From positions 62,001-126,000 of the IMG/VR virus record IMGVR_UViG_3300031787_000016: a stretch of 64,000 nucleotides of DNA; one strand, given 5' to 3'. The DNA is from a virus. This document shows, one piece after another, positions 16,901 to 24,754 of the stretch (position 1 is its first letter; each line of letters starts with the position of its first letter). The notes under the pieces are model-generated. The model searched no databases. It worked only from the letters and a program-made list of their open reading frames with translations, and was not told the DNA's origin. The position numbers and the translations under genes are program-made.

Positions 16901-17087
16901 ACAGCAGATTGTAGACAGTCTGAACTTGATTGCTGTTGTTTACCCCTATTTTTGAGAACTCTAAATAGTCTGGGTCACATAGATAAAGCCCATTCAAATC
17001 TGGAATCAGTTTTGCAGCATCATAAACTTGGCTAGTATAAGAGTAACCAGCAGAAAAAGAATGATTAAATGCTGCCGATAATTTCAT
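13932..17087 (-). CDS. Large tail fibre or spike protein with LamG-like domains
   Basis: A 1051-residue protein, largest in the window. It repeats a module that begins with a date-like LYLCDPD/ITKWEDSR phrase followed by concanavalin A-like lectin strands (near 30-250, 365-560 and 675-830). The modules are separated by Ig- or cadherin-like stretches (FSFDFATIAIDEFFDITTYA, EYRYTSSVIVNLNKKVTEIA). The last 200 residues form the clearest LamG-type domain (DFTIAGWLLADRATTGAE, FSHIALTRQNGVLRLYVGG). It would bind host surface sugars. Four further structural genes follow upstream in the same orientation. Confidence 0.65.
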   Translation of the reverse strand: MKLSAAFNHSFSAGYSYTSQVYDAAKLIPDLNGLYLCDPDYLEFSKIGVNNSNQVQTVYNLLFDGNFLYASGGNPTLIVSDSQFNNQPSIDFANSGTQKLLFNTSVQVGTLIIVYLTRVSGSYLVYAPRQIGNNPPVLYDAFPSGGSSLWAQEPLANNSVYDATSRINSRSVSPTTFIPLNNPRILSVTNISNSNEYESVSGFGGSYRDGGKSVCGKIAAIITSSSPCPLDTLATVEAKLAQIYIAYNGVTISSQPSFRVFVGAYFSFDFATIAIDEFFDITTYAYVSPSGLGLNFTGSVLSGYVPEVFDGSFDISITNSNSMVSYFSFSLETVIADPFILNFPQQSNIAVSLSTLKDVDDIPYGIYTDAFGNITKWEDSRRLPDKPLYVTSTADSVNQITYDGTTSSFITNSSLNPRSLSGTSVTCKTFIWVYKQKQIGERFMANAFPDIFANGVLWTTPTSEEVFGTTAITQLNTKVNKVGVNAFNYQLPIEYGVIITATNASTAIPFSGFTSQLKGELLYFIGWSVALSDAELTAATHLLANKFFASTLLLFSTTIEYRYTSSVIVNLNKKVTEIAGNAVSYEILVNHYSATISGNDLIFTCPTDDFVSFTIRAYTTTESLTFSFSVSITLLTNQLYINLKGLLNTFSSFFIVTPETATLSSGNILQLDEYRTNGQELLGVNAVNYTTPTQTDGLPVARFNIDGSSHLDYGTPSSSSGYCFVMAYIRKEGQTGAAFLFGQNSNNIFNSGNNGELLATDFYGDVWVNGAEREKSYVLPEESLSVVIFNSTDLVTINSIAKDRVFEDRSVKGSVAMFCIVDYKISPSSFSAVERSIRDYYQPAKIITLLNFDSSITDGSYRAKTLTSNISVLDTVTKKFGAASFPISKNSVPAYVQIPNDSDFSFLSSDFTIAGWLLADRATTGAEVINIYTQQGLSLFFSADRLYLGRSLILGLALFSVALPLSSTVFSHIALTRQNGVLRLYVGGVRVYEAADDYEYRDWNTDAQIGQATAITTSGLNINLDSFVVYRRISLYNGVSFTPPSSAYVAS

Positions 17088-17592
17088 CGAGCTTCACTTT
17101 GGTATAGGCTATGAGAAGGTTAGCAACAATGTTTTTCGAGTCAGGGAATTGCAAATCTTTCCATGTTTGCAAGAACAAGAGCCAACCATCATCTTCGGTT
17201 ACATAATTCTTTATTGCATCAAGCTCTACTTCGTTTAGAGGTGAAGTTATTTTAGTCTTAGTAGCTACTAATTTAGGTAACGGGGGAAGTGCGGCGCAAT
17301 CAGGACAATCACGCACTACTGACCGCCAAGCTTCGACTGCATCTTTTGTTGCTTTGGTGAGATGTTTAGCGCCGCTTACCCAATCGACATTAGCCAACGC
17401 TTCTTTTCTGACCTCTTTACTTACACTTGTTTGTTGTGGTGCAATCTCCTCTGGCGCAGCAAGGAACCCGTACAAAGCCAAGGTATCGTCATCAATATAG
17501 GAAGGCTCAACTACCGTACCCAACTCGTTAAGCAGCAATAATATGGCTCTAGCACGACTTATTAATTGACCCTCTTTGTTCCTGTACAGCAT
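17065..17592 (-). CDS. Unknown protein between fibre genes
   Basis: A 175-residue soluble protein I do not recognise. It has a helical start (GQLISRARAILLLLNELG), a central Cys pair (VRDCPDCAALPP) and a helical end (NIVANLLIAYTKVKLDEIIG). It overlaps the large fibre gene by 23 bases, so the two are translationally linked. A fibre assembly chaperone is possible but not shown. Confidence 0.6.
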   Translation of the reverse strand: MLYRNKEGQLISRARAILLLLNELGTVVEPSYIDDDTLALYGFLAAPEEIAPQQTSVSKEVRKEALANVDWVSGAKHLTKATKDAVEAWRSVVRDCPDCAALPPLPKLVATKTKITSPLNEVELDAIKNYVTEDDGWLLFLQTWKDLQFPDSKNIVANLLIAYTKVKLDEIIGSI

Positions 17593-17598
17593 CGGCGG

Positions 17599-18354
17599 CT
17601 ACAAACCTAATTTTTTCTTTACCCAGTGTAGCACTTTAGTAGTCCTAGAAGTGCCTCTGTCATATATAAGACTGTTCACTCGCATCACTTTTTGATAAGC
17701 CGAGTTTGTAACAGAAGGAGTCCAACCAACTCCCTCCCCTCTAGATACTTCACATTTTTCAGGGCTGTCGTATTGAATGAAAATAGCTCCGTAAGGGTCG
17801 CTAAGAACGTCATCTTGAAGCAACATCACATATTGCCCAAACATATAGCAATTAATTAAGAATCTGCGTTGCTGGATAGATATAGTTGGCAAATCTCTAT
17901 TAATGTGAATAAAAGTTTTGTGAGCGCCAAGTGTTTTTAAAAATTCATAGTCATTAGAACTGAAAACAGAAATTGTATCTAAGTCTTTTGTCTTATGAAG
18001 TACAGGCTCTACACCAAATCTAGTAGATTCTGCAAGGGTCGAAATTCTGCGCCAGTGGTATAAAGTATTTTGCTTGCCATTATGGAAGCCTGTGACAAGT
18101 ACTCTATCTGCTTGGGTTAATTCACGTAATTCTACCGCTATATCATCAAGGTTTTCCAACAGTTGTAAGTCGGCTCCACGTAAGAGGTCGATAGCAAATC
18201 CTACTGGCTTAGACTTCAATATAAGAACTAAATTAGTTAGTGCAATGAACAACAGCAATATTGGTGTCGCTTGTGTAGGCACTTCTATGTTGAATCCATA
18301 CCCTTCGATAGAAGGTTGTTTTACTGGTTGACCTTCATATTGCTTAAGCCCCAT
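17599..18354 (-). CDS. Membrane-anchored GAF-like protein
   Basis: A 251-residue protein with a hydrophobic segment near 31-47 (TPILLLFIALTNLVLILK) followed by a soluble domain. That domain contains LTQADRVLVTGFHNGKQNT; the phrase FHNG is typical of GAF-type domains found in phages. It ends with a basic helix (TTKVLHWVKKKLGL). Ligand and role are unknown. It overlaps the upstream fibre gene by 11 bases, suggesting co-expression with adsorption proteins. Confidence 0.5.
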   Translation of the reverse strand: MGLKQYEGQPVKQPSIEGYGFNIEVPTQATPILLLFIALTNLVLILKSKPVGFAIDLLRGADLQLLENLDDIAVELRELTQADRVLVTGFHNGKQNTLYHWRRISTLAESTRFGVEPVLHKTKDLDTISVFSSNDYEFLKTLGAHKTFIHINRDLPTISIQQRRFLINCYMFGQYVMLLQDDVLSDPYGAIFIQYDSPEKCEVSRGEGVGWTPSVTNSAYQKVMRVNSLIYDRGTSRTTKVLHWVKKKLGL

Positions 18355-19327
18355 TAGAAAATGACTCCATATCCCGATTTTTGTGTAAAATAACTACTTT
18401 TATCTTAACATCATCCTTATATATCAGTAAGGTGTAAGTATTCTCTGGTTTGCTTATCTTAGGCAAGTACCCGTTCTCAAAGCTTATATCTGCATCTGCT
18501 TTAAAACTTACAATACCCGCAAAATTGCTTAGGTTGAGCGTGAAAAACTTGAGGTGGTTGTTATTTATAAGTAGTTGTATGTCCAGAACTTTGACTCCAT
18601 CGGAGCAGATTATATTGGCTTCGGAGTGCTGAATTGTGTCGATAACAAGACTTGAAAGTGGTTGTGCAGACGATATATTTTGGCAGTTATATCGTAAATT
18701 ACGGATAGTTTTTCCGTTGCAGTTAAGGTTCCCACCTAGTACTGGAGCTTTATCCCAATCGATAGTAAGAGGTAAAATTCGGTAGGTATTACCGAAACCA
18801 CCGACATTTGTAGGTGCGAAGTAAGATACAAAAACACCATAAGGAACAACTGCGTAGCTGACATCATCAAATCTGCCAAGAGCTGAGGCTTCAGGTGCAT
18901 ACCCCCAAACTCCACCGTTATATGTCAGTGCATATTTGTTGGGAGCTACTGTATCGACTACATCACTAAGCTCCTTCAATTGATATTCTTTTCTGTCTAC
19001 ATTTACTATATTTCCCAACGAAGTAACTGCAAGATAGTCTCCAACACCGCCTATATTAGTCCCACCGATATCTTGAAGATATATGTTTGGTACGACAGTA
19101 GTTAATTGACCTTTATAGTATCTGAGGATAGAGCCGTCAGAAAAAGAAGAGTACTCAATGAAGTCCTTAAGATTGCGTTTACTATTCCCTACAATTGCAA
19201 TATTGTTTTTGTATGTTTTTGTGGCGATATTTTTAGATACGAAACCTAAAAGTAAAGTACCTACTGGTATCAGATTGTAGTCGGCTGCACTCTCATCTGT
19301 AGTGTGGGGAAATATGGTGCTACTCAT
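18344..19327 (-). CDS. Tail fibre-associated structural protein
   Basis: A 327-residue beta-rich protein with the phrase LKELSDVVDTVAPNKYALTY followed by NGGVWGYAPE. That is a single copy of the LSDV...L-x-Y...W motif repeated in the adjacent 614-residue fibre protein. It touches that gene end to start, at base 19327. It is probably a distal fibre or collar piece. No enzymatic motif is seen. Confidence 0.5.
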   Translation of the reverse strand: MSSTIFPHTTDESAADYNLIPVGTLLLGFVSKNIATKTYKNNIAIVGNSKRNLKDFIEYSSFSDGSILRYYKGQLTTVVPNIYLQDIGGTNIGGVGDYLAVTSLGNIVNVDRKEYQLKELSDVVDTVAPNKYALTYNGGVWGYAPEASALGRFDDVSYAVVPYGVFVSYFAPTNVGGFGNTYRILPLTIDWDKAPVLGGNLNCNGKTIRNLRYNCQNISSAQPLSSLVIDTIQHSEANIICSDGVKVLDIQLLINNNHLKFFTLNLSNFAGIVSFKADADISFENGYLPKISKPENTYTLLIYKDDVKIKVVILHKNRDMESFSNGA

Positions 19328-21171
19328 TAGGAGAATATCTGATTACCAATACTGCGATGAAAGTAATTGAAGGACTGTGAGTGAACCACATCCTCAAGAC
19401 CGCCCAAACGACCAAACCTCATAGCTGGAGGTTGGTAGACTGCATCGGTGTATCGTCCCTTACCCACTGTCAAACGAACCGAATCAAGCCTACCAATCAT
19501 ACTTATAGTGGCAGAAGAGATAGCCAAATTAGTTAAGCCAGAATCAATTACAAGACCCTCTTTTTCTGTTAGTAACTGACCATCGCAATGTACCTTGATG
19601 CTCGTTCCAACTCGCGTGACAGAAAAGAATATGTAACGACTGTTTTGGTATTTAAAAAGTCGATTGGCGTTGTCGAATGTGTAGGTGTTAGTTCCAATTG
19701 TTACTGTAAGTGTGAGGTTCTGGGTACTGGTAGTTATCTGTCCTGTGTAGCTGATACTGAAATTAGCGGAACTGAAGTAGTCGTGGGTAAGTGTTGTTGC
19801 CGATTCGTAAAAGGCTGTGTCTTGGTATTGGAGATAGAACTCATAGGTAAAATCCCCAGTTACATTGATGGTCGCGGCTGGTGTGATGGTAATAGTGTCG
19901 ATTACATTATCGAACTCAGCAATTTGGTTGGGTATGCCAAACGTAGTGATGTCGGTGTCTTGTTGGGTTACTCCAAGTACAGTCACTGGAATATTGGCTG
20001 TACTTTTGTCTTCGTACCAAAGTTTACTGCGCCATGTCTGTGCCTCAAAGTCTAGCAGAAGTTTGACATACTTGAAATAATCGTCGTAGAGCTTAGGGGC
20101 TGCTAGAAGTTGGGCTTGATTGTCTTGGATATCGTAGCGCCACGCAGGTATGCCCCCTTCGCCTAGAGCAGCTATGTTGAGTGCAGTTGCGGTGACATAA
20201 GTAGTTATGACCCCGTTTATATTTTGAACAAGTACTGTGATGATATCGGTCTTACCAGCGCCAGACAACTTGATAGCTTTGCCATCTTCATATTTGACGT
20301 TTGTAAGTCCCCCTATTAAGATTTGCCCTGTGTTTTGGCGTATCTCAATGAGCATTACAGCCGCTTGATTGGTCGCTGGTGAGATTTGGGGTAACAAGAT
20401 ACACTGAGTCTGAGTAGCAAGGGAAACTCCCGTTACAATCCAATAATCCGCAGTAGCATAAGGCAGATTAACAGTGGAAGCGCTAGCCACCACTGAACCA
20501 ACATTAGTGAAAGAATTATAAAGATAATTACCATTAGCGTTGAGGCTTGCTCCTAGAGTGGGGTTGGGGTCACGCACAATTTGAAGGTCTTGGTTGCTCC
20601 ATACTGTTCCAGCAGCATCAAGCGAAAGTATCTGATGTCTGTGAGGGTCGAGTTCAGTTCCTGCTGTTGGTGTTAGTTCAACGTCGCTAAGCTCGTTTAC
20701 TAGATTAAGTCGGGTGCGAGGTTTCCATCTCCCTGCGGTCGAGTCCCAATACAACGTCTGATTATTTGTTAGACCTGTCAAATCTACGTCTGTAAGCTGC
20801 GACAAAGCATAATCTGGGCTTGCATTCACATACGCCTCTTTCAGAGCGTCGTAGCGCAAATACTGCCCATTTGTGGGATTGTTTATCTGAAGGTCGCTCA
20901 GTCGATTGAGATTTCCAATTTGTGAGGCTGCTGTAAACTCGTTCCCTTGCTTAACAAAGAAATCACCTTCACGCGCATTTGTTACGTTGACATCTTGAAG
21001 TTCAGTAAACTTTTGGACACCTTTGCCAATTTCCAGTACCTTGCCAGTGAAGTCTTTGGTGTATAGGACTGCGGCTTCGTCTTTGATTGCTAAGACAAGT
21101 TCACCAACAGCAATTTCGTGAGGTGCTGGTAGCGAGTCATTGTTTAGCGTGTGCTTAAGTATGGTTGGCAC
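19327..21171 (-). CDS. Tail fibre protein with LSD-V repeats and C-terminal LamG-like domain
   Basis: A 614-residue protein. The N-terminal third has four copies of a short fibre repeat (ELQDVNVTNAREGDFFVKQG, LSDLQINNPTNGQYLRYD, LTDVDLTGLTNNQTLYWD, LSDVELTPTAGTELDPHRHQ). The C-terminal 200 residues look like a LamG/concanavalin fold (FTYEFYLQYQDTAFYES, IFFSVTRVGTSIKVHCDGQL). Such proteins form trimeric fibres that recognise the host surface. Confidence 0.6.
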   Translation of the reverse strand: MPTILKHTLNNDSLPAPHEIAVGELVLAIKDEAAVLYTKDFTGKVLEIGKGVQKFTELQDVNVTNAREGDFFVKQGNEFTAASQIGNLNRLSDLQINNPTNGQYLRYDALKEAYVNASPDYALSQLTDVDLTGLTNNQTLYWDSTAGRWKPRTRLNLVNELSDVELTPTAGTELDPHRHQILSLDAAGTVWSNQDLQIVRDPNPTLGASLNANGNYLYNSFTNVGSVVASASTVNLPYATADYWIVTGVSLATQTQCILLPQISPATNQAAVMLIEIRQNTGQILIGGLTNVKYEDGKAIKLSGAGKTDIITVLVQNINGVITTYVTATALNIAALGEGGIPAWRYDIQDNQAQLLAAPKLYDDYFKYVKLLLDFEAQTWRSKLWYEDKSTANIPVTVLGVTQQDTDITTFGIPNQIAEFDNVIDTITITPAATINVTGDFTYEFYLQYQDTAFYESATTLTHDYFSSANFSISYTGQITTSTQNLTLTVTIGTNTYTFDNANRLFKYQNSRYIFFSVTRVGTSIKVHCDGQLLTEKEGLVIDSGLTNLAISSATISMIGRLDSVRLTVGKGRYTDAVYQPPAMRFGRLGGLEDVVHSQSFNYFHRSIGNQIFS

Positions 21172-21529
21172 AGGTCTGAGGCGTTAGTTGGTTGTGTAGA
21201 CGTTCGAGATATTCGAGGCTAGTCAAGTCATGCTCAATAGGACTAAGTATCCTAATGATGCCGTAGAGGTCGCCAATGTCAGCTAATCGGTTGAGGCTGT
21301 ATTTTTTCCACTCGTTTGCAAGTTTGTAGAGTAGGTCAAAGTCATTTTGGTACAGGAACTCGCCCGTCAGGTACAGCACCTGAGACAGAAAATAAAGTTG
21401 ACGCTGGATTGTGTTTAGTTCTAGCGCAACAACGATATCTTTCCAATGCAACATGAACATCTTCACCTTAGCCATCGGGAAGGAGAGTGAGGCACTGTAT
21501 ACGAGTTGGGCTGTGATTGGTGAGGTCAT
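21155..21529 (-). CDS. Small unknown structural-region protein
   Basis: A 124-residue protein. I start it at the ATG at 21529 because a longer upstream reading would lie antiparallel-free but inside the terminase frame's own end. It is helical (DIVVALELNTIQRQLYFLSQ) and ends PQTCANHT. It begins 5 bases after the terminase stop and overlaps the fibre gene start by 17 bases. Function unknown; a fibre connector or head-tail joining role is possible from position. Confidence 0.55.
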   Translation of the reverse strand: MTSPITAQLVYSASLSFPMAKVKMFMLHWKDIVVALELNTIQRQLYFLSQVLYLTGEFLYQNDFDLLYKLANEWKKYSLNRLADIGDLYGIIRILSPIEHDLTSLEYLERLHNQLTPQTCANHT

Positions 21530-21533
21530 GTGG

Positions 21534-23648
21534 TTAGAATTGAATAGAACTGATGTCTTCGCAGCTAGGTATGTTGTCGGTAAATATGAAAAGGTCGTTA
21601 CTTTCATTGTAGCTTGAGTCGTATCTTTGTTCATATTTCGCCCAGTACTCATCTTCACTAAGTTTGTGGTCACTATCGCCAAATAACATGATGGTGCTGT
21701 TGCTGGTTTTTTGACTGAGGTAGCCTATAGCATAACTTATATCGTCTACCCATTCGTTCGTAGAAAATAATGGGAAGCCAACAAGTTCGTTGATAGCATG
21801 GTCTGGGTCGTAAGTTTCATCGAGGGTGTAGTCAGTTGAGTGTGGTTTGTAGAAATATAGTTGACCATTTTTGATGTAAGGTACTGCCGCACCAAATCGC
21901 TTTTCTTTATCGGCTTGAGCCTTACCTCCCCACTCACTAGGTCTGAAAGGTACGATGTTTGGGAACTCAGCAGCTAGTAGCCGCATCACTGCTTCTCCAT
22001 TAGCTTTTGCCTCTACACCAATTTCAGCTTCAGGATACTTCTTGGCTAGTTTTTTGATAGCAGCCATTTGCCCCACAATATCCAGCTTAGCGCGAATACC
22101 ATCGATGACATAATAGCTGTCTTCTTTTCTGCCCACTACAGCGCCCAGATTCCACGATGTAGACGCTTCTGATGCCGCAAAGGTCAAATCCCACATGATG
22201 AGCATTGAATCCATCTTAGTTGGCTTCTGAGACACAATGCGAATATCTTTTTCATCAAGCGTGATACCCTTACCACCACCTGAAGGGTCTTGTTGAAATA
22301 ATGTCTTGCGTCTGATTGGGTTGATTGTGTTGAGATAGCTAAGAGGTAAGCGCTTTTTGTCCATAAGCTCACCTTCAGTCTTGCGTGGGTCATTCCAGCG
22401 CTCACCTAATGGAGAAAAATAGGTTTTGCGCTTGGCGAACTCGGCAGGTATACAAAGCTCGAAGAAGCCGTCCTCACCTTTATATTTCTCAAACAGATGT
22501 GCAATCAAGTCATCATCACCAAGACGCTGACAAATAGCCATCTTGACATCAGTGTTGACATCATTACTACGACCGAATAGCTGGTCAGTTACCCAGTTGT
22601 TGCGCTCACGACGAATACGCTCATTTTGGTACATCGTTTCATCGATAATGTCATCGATAAGAAAGACAGTGCCTCCATTACCGATAATTCCAGTGTCAGG
22701 TGAGGAGATGTTGATATCACCGCTAGCTGTGTTGCTGATTTTCTTTTTGGTTGATTGGTCTTCTGCTAAACGAAAAGAATATGTTGGACTATCGAGCTTA
22801 CAGTACCTATCCCCATATCTAGGGTTGTTAATGATGTTTCGACTTTTAATTAAGTTGGTAGTGCAAAGGTCAAGCTTGTGTGAGGACAGAAAAAAACGTT
22901 CTTCAGGGGTAGTTATCCAACGAAAAGCTGGTGTGCAAATAGATGCGATGCTTGTCTTGCTGTTGTGGCTGACTATACCGTTAGCTAGAATGAAATTGTC
23001 CCATTTATTCACAGAAATGTCGTAAACTCTGTGAGTACCAATGTATGCCAGTGAGATAATTTTGGAGTGATACTCTTCAGATTCACTCTCGTTGCCTTTG
23101 CGCCTACGGTCATGCATTGAGATTTTATCGCCCAAACTAAGTTCACTTACATGACGATATCCTCGGTCAGTAAAGAACCTGTGTTCCATAGTGGCTGTAA
23201 CTGAATATCCAGTGTCAAGTCCAATACGATATGTCTCTTGGTACTTATTATCTAAGTTAGCTGTTACAGTACCTTCTACTTTTATCTTTCGTTTGATATC
23301 AAATGAGGCAACTTTGTCGCCAACTTGTATTGCTTCGATTGGTTTAACAGAGCCGTCCCACATCCTTATTTCTGTGCCACGTTTTAGGCAACTACGAGGA
23401 GAGACAGTGATTGCCAGTTTTCTTATTTGTCTTTTGAGCGCGGCTTCAATATGCTCAGCAATAATATCGATGTGCCAATTACTTACTAGCGGAGTACCTT
23501 CATATAAATCCCAAGCCCAAGGTACAAAATGGCGAAGTTTTTTGCTTGCTTTTTCTGCCAACACATCGTCGAGCGCGTCACTCATCTTGCGAAGTTCGGC
23601 TTCGCTCATGTCGTTGGAATTTTTCTGTGTCGTTCGAGAGATTGCCAT
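21534..23648 (-). CDS. terL: Terminase large subunit interrupted by a mini-intein
   Basis: A 704-residue precursor; 561 residues after splicing. The extein has the ATPase motor: a Walker A loop rebuilt by splicing (SPRS joined to SKTSIAS), Walker B FLIDDIIDE, and the RNase H-like nuclease part with MWDLTFAAS, GVEAKANGEAVMRLL and a late acidic pair in WVDDISYAIGY. It packages DNA into the prohead and cuts the concatemer. The intein is listed separately. It starts 52 bases from the divergent gene at 23701. Confidence 0.85.
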   Translation of the reverse strand: MAISRTTQKNSNDMSEAELRKMSDALDDVLAEKASKKLRHFVPWAWDLYEGTPLVSNWHIDIIAEHIEAALKRQIRKLAITVSPRSCLKRGTEIRMWDGSVKPIEAIQVGDKVASFDIKRKIKVEGTVTANLDNKYQETYRIGLDTGYSVTATMEHRFFTDRGYRHVSELSLGDKISMHDRRRKGNESESEEYHSKIISLAYIGTHRVYDISVNKWDNFILANGIVSHNSKTSIASICTPAFRWITTPEERFFLSSHKLDLCTTNLIKSRNIINNPRYGDRYCKLDSPTYSFRLAEDQSTKKKISNTASGDINISSPDTGIIGNGGTVFLIDDIIDETMYQNERIRRERNNWVTDQLFGRSNDVNTDVKMAICQRLGDDDLIAHLFEKYKGEDGFFELCIPAEFAKRKTYFSPLGERWNDPRKTEGELMDKKRLPLSYLNTINPIRRKTLFQQDPSGGGKGITLDEKDIRIVSQKPTKMDSMLIMWDLTFAASEASTSWNLGAVVGRKEDSYYVIDGIRAKLDIVGQMAAIKKLAKKYPEAEIGVEAKANGEAVMRLLAAEFPNIVPFRPSEWGGKAQADKEKRFGAAVPYIKNGQLYFYKPHSTDYTLDETYDPDHAINELVGFPLFSTNEWVDDISYAIGYLSQKTSNSTIMLFGDSDHKLSEDEYWAKYEQRYDSSYNESNDLFIFTDNIPSCEDISSIQF
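22962..23390 (-). other. Mini-intein inside the terminase Walker A loop
   Basis: Residues 87-229 of the terminase precursor. It starts with Cys (CLKRGTEIRMWDGSVKPIEA), has the block B motif TATMEHRF (T-x-x-H), and ends with VYDISVNKWDNFILANGIV then S-H-N before a Ser that starts the second extein. At 143 residues it lacks a homing endonuclease domain. It sits exactly in the nucleotide-binding loop, so the motor can work only after splicing. Confidence 0.9.
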
Positions 23649-23700
23649 AGATATGTATATCGTGATATATTGGGTAGTATAGCATTCTGCCTAAACTCAC

Positions 23701-24030
23701 TTGGCTCGATTCAAAGTTCAAATTAAAGACAGTATACTCAAGCAGCCAGTCAAGCGCTACATTCCGCCTGAGACTATTGGTGTTCAGTTCTTGATTGACT
23801 TTGCTTTGTGCGATGCTAAGAATCCACTGACCATCGAGTACTTAAAGGTCATTATGCCATCAGAAAAGAATGTTGTGGCGGCTAATGCTGTGATGGTGTG
23901 GATAGTTCCGCATAAAAAACTTGACTTGAAGCTATATAGTCCGAAGCAGAGCGTGATAGAGTACATAGACAATAACCAAGTGCCTTACGGCGTGCAGAAA
24001 AAGGAAATCTTGAGAACTGATGAGCAATAA
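23701..24030 (+). CDS. Unknown protein next to the small terminase
   Basis: A 109-residue protein read from a TTG at 23701; the first ATG would lose half the protein. The composition is ordinary (VQIKDSILKQPVKRYIPPET) with one hydrophobic strand, and no family is recognised. It overlaps the following terminase small subunit-like gene by 11 bases, so the two are probably co-translated. Confidence 0.5.
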   Translation: MARFKVQIKDSILKQPVKRYIPPETIGVQFLIDFALCDAKNPLTIEYLKVIMPSEKNVVAANAVMVWIVPHKKLDLKLYSPKQSVIEYIDNNQVPYGVQKKEILRTDEQ

Positions 24031-24754
24031 TAACATTGAACAAAAGCTGCAATCACTACGCAATTTGAACAGTGACCAGCCCGAAATGCAAAAAATAACT
24101 ATCCATAAACTCAGCAAGACAAGCTGGGTTAATTGGACGGATATCAAACGTGCATATATTCTTGGTAAGCGTATTGAGGAGTTTGACGAGGAGACTGGGC
24201 ATACGCGAATTTGGTCTGAGAGCTACAACTTAGAGGAACTGGCGCGGGAGTTTGGAGTTGGTGTTAGTCAGTTAACCAAAAAATCTGCTATCGAAGGTTG
24301 GGGCGGATTGCGCGATAGCTACTTGGCGCGAGTACAGGAGGAAGCACTTGGTACTGAGCTTGGCTATTTCACTAATGAGGAGAGCGAGACTGAGGCAAAT
24401 TCGCTGGCTATTATTCGTAAGGGGATGAAGCTGATTAACTTGGGGCTAGAGCAAGAGTATGGTGACTTACTTGAGGCTGTGGACGCTGATGGAGATGTGG
24501 ATTTGCGTGAATATAGTAAGGTTAACTTGAAGGCGCTGACCGAAGGAATCAAAGGATTGAAGATGCTGCATGAGATGCATGGTAAGGTGATGGAGCAAGC
24601 ACCCAAAACTAATCAGGAGCTGCTTGACCAATTGAATCGTAGTAAGACGGTAGAAAGGTTGAAGAATCCTAAAGAACGTGAGAAATTGCAAAAGGAGCTA
24701 CAAAAGAAATTACAACTCCTTAGTCAGATAGAGGAGGACGATGATGAGGATTAA
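24020..24754 (+). CDS. Terminase small subunit-like protein
   Basis: A 244-residue protein with a helix-turn-helix of the type found in small terminases: YNLEELAREFGVGVSQLTKK followed by SAIEGWGGLRDSYL. A helical oligomerisation region and a very charged tail (QIEEDDDED) follow. It would recognise the phage packaging site and load the large subunit. It stands divergent from the terminase gene, with one gene between. The segment DADGDVDLREY looks like a calcium-binding loop but is probably chance. Confidence 0.6.
   Translation: MSNNNIEQKLQSLRNLNSDQPEMQKITIHKLSKTSWVNWTDIKRAYILGKRIEEFDEETGHTRIWSESYNLEELAREFGVGVSQLTKKSAIEGWGGLRDSYLARVQEEALGTELGYFTNEESETEANSLAIIRKGMKLINLGLEQEYGDLLEAVDADGDVDLREYSKVNLKALTEGIKGLKMLHEMHGKVMEQAPKTNQELLDQLNRSKTVERLKNPKEREKLQKELQKKLQLLSQIEEDDDED

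Noticed and set aside
24440-24520. EF-hand calcium-binding loop in the small terminase
   Set aside because: The DADGDVD pattern is not followed by the required Glu at position 12 and no second hand is seen.
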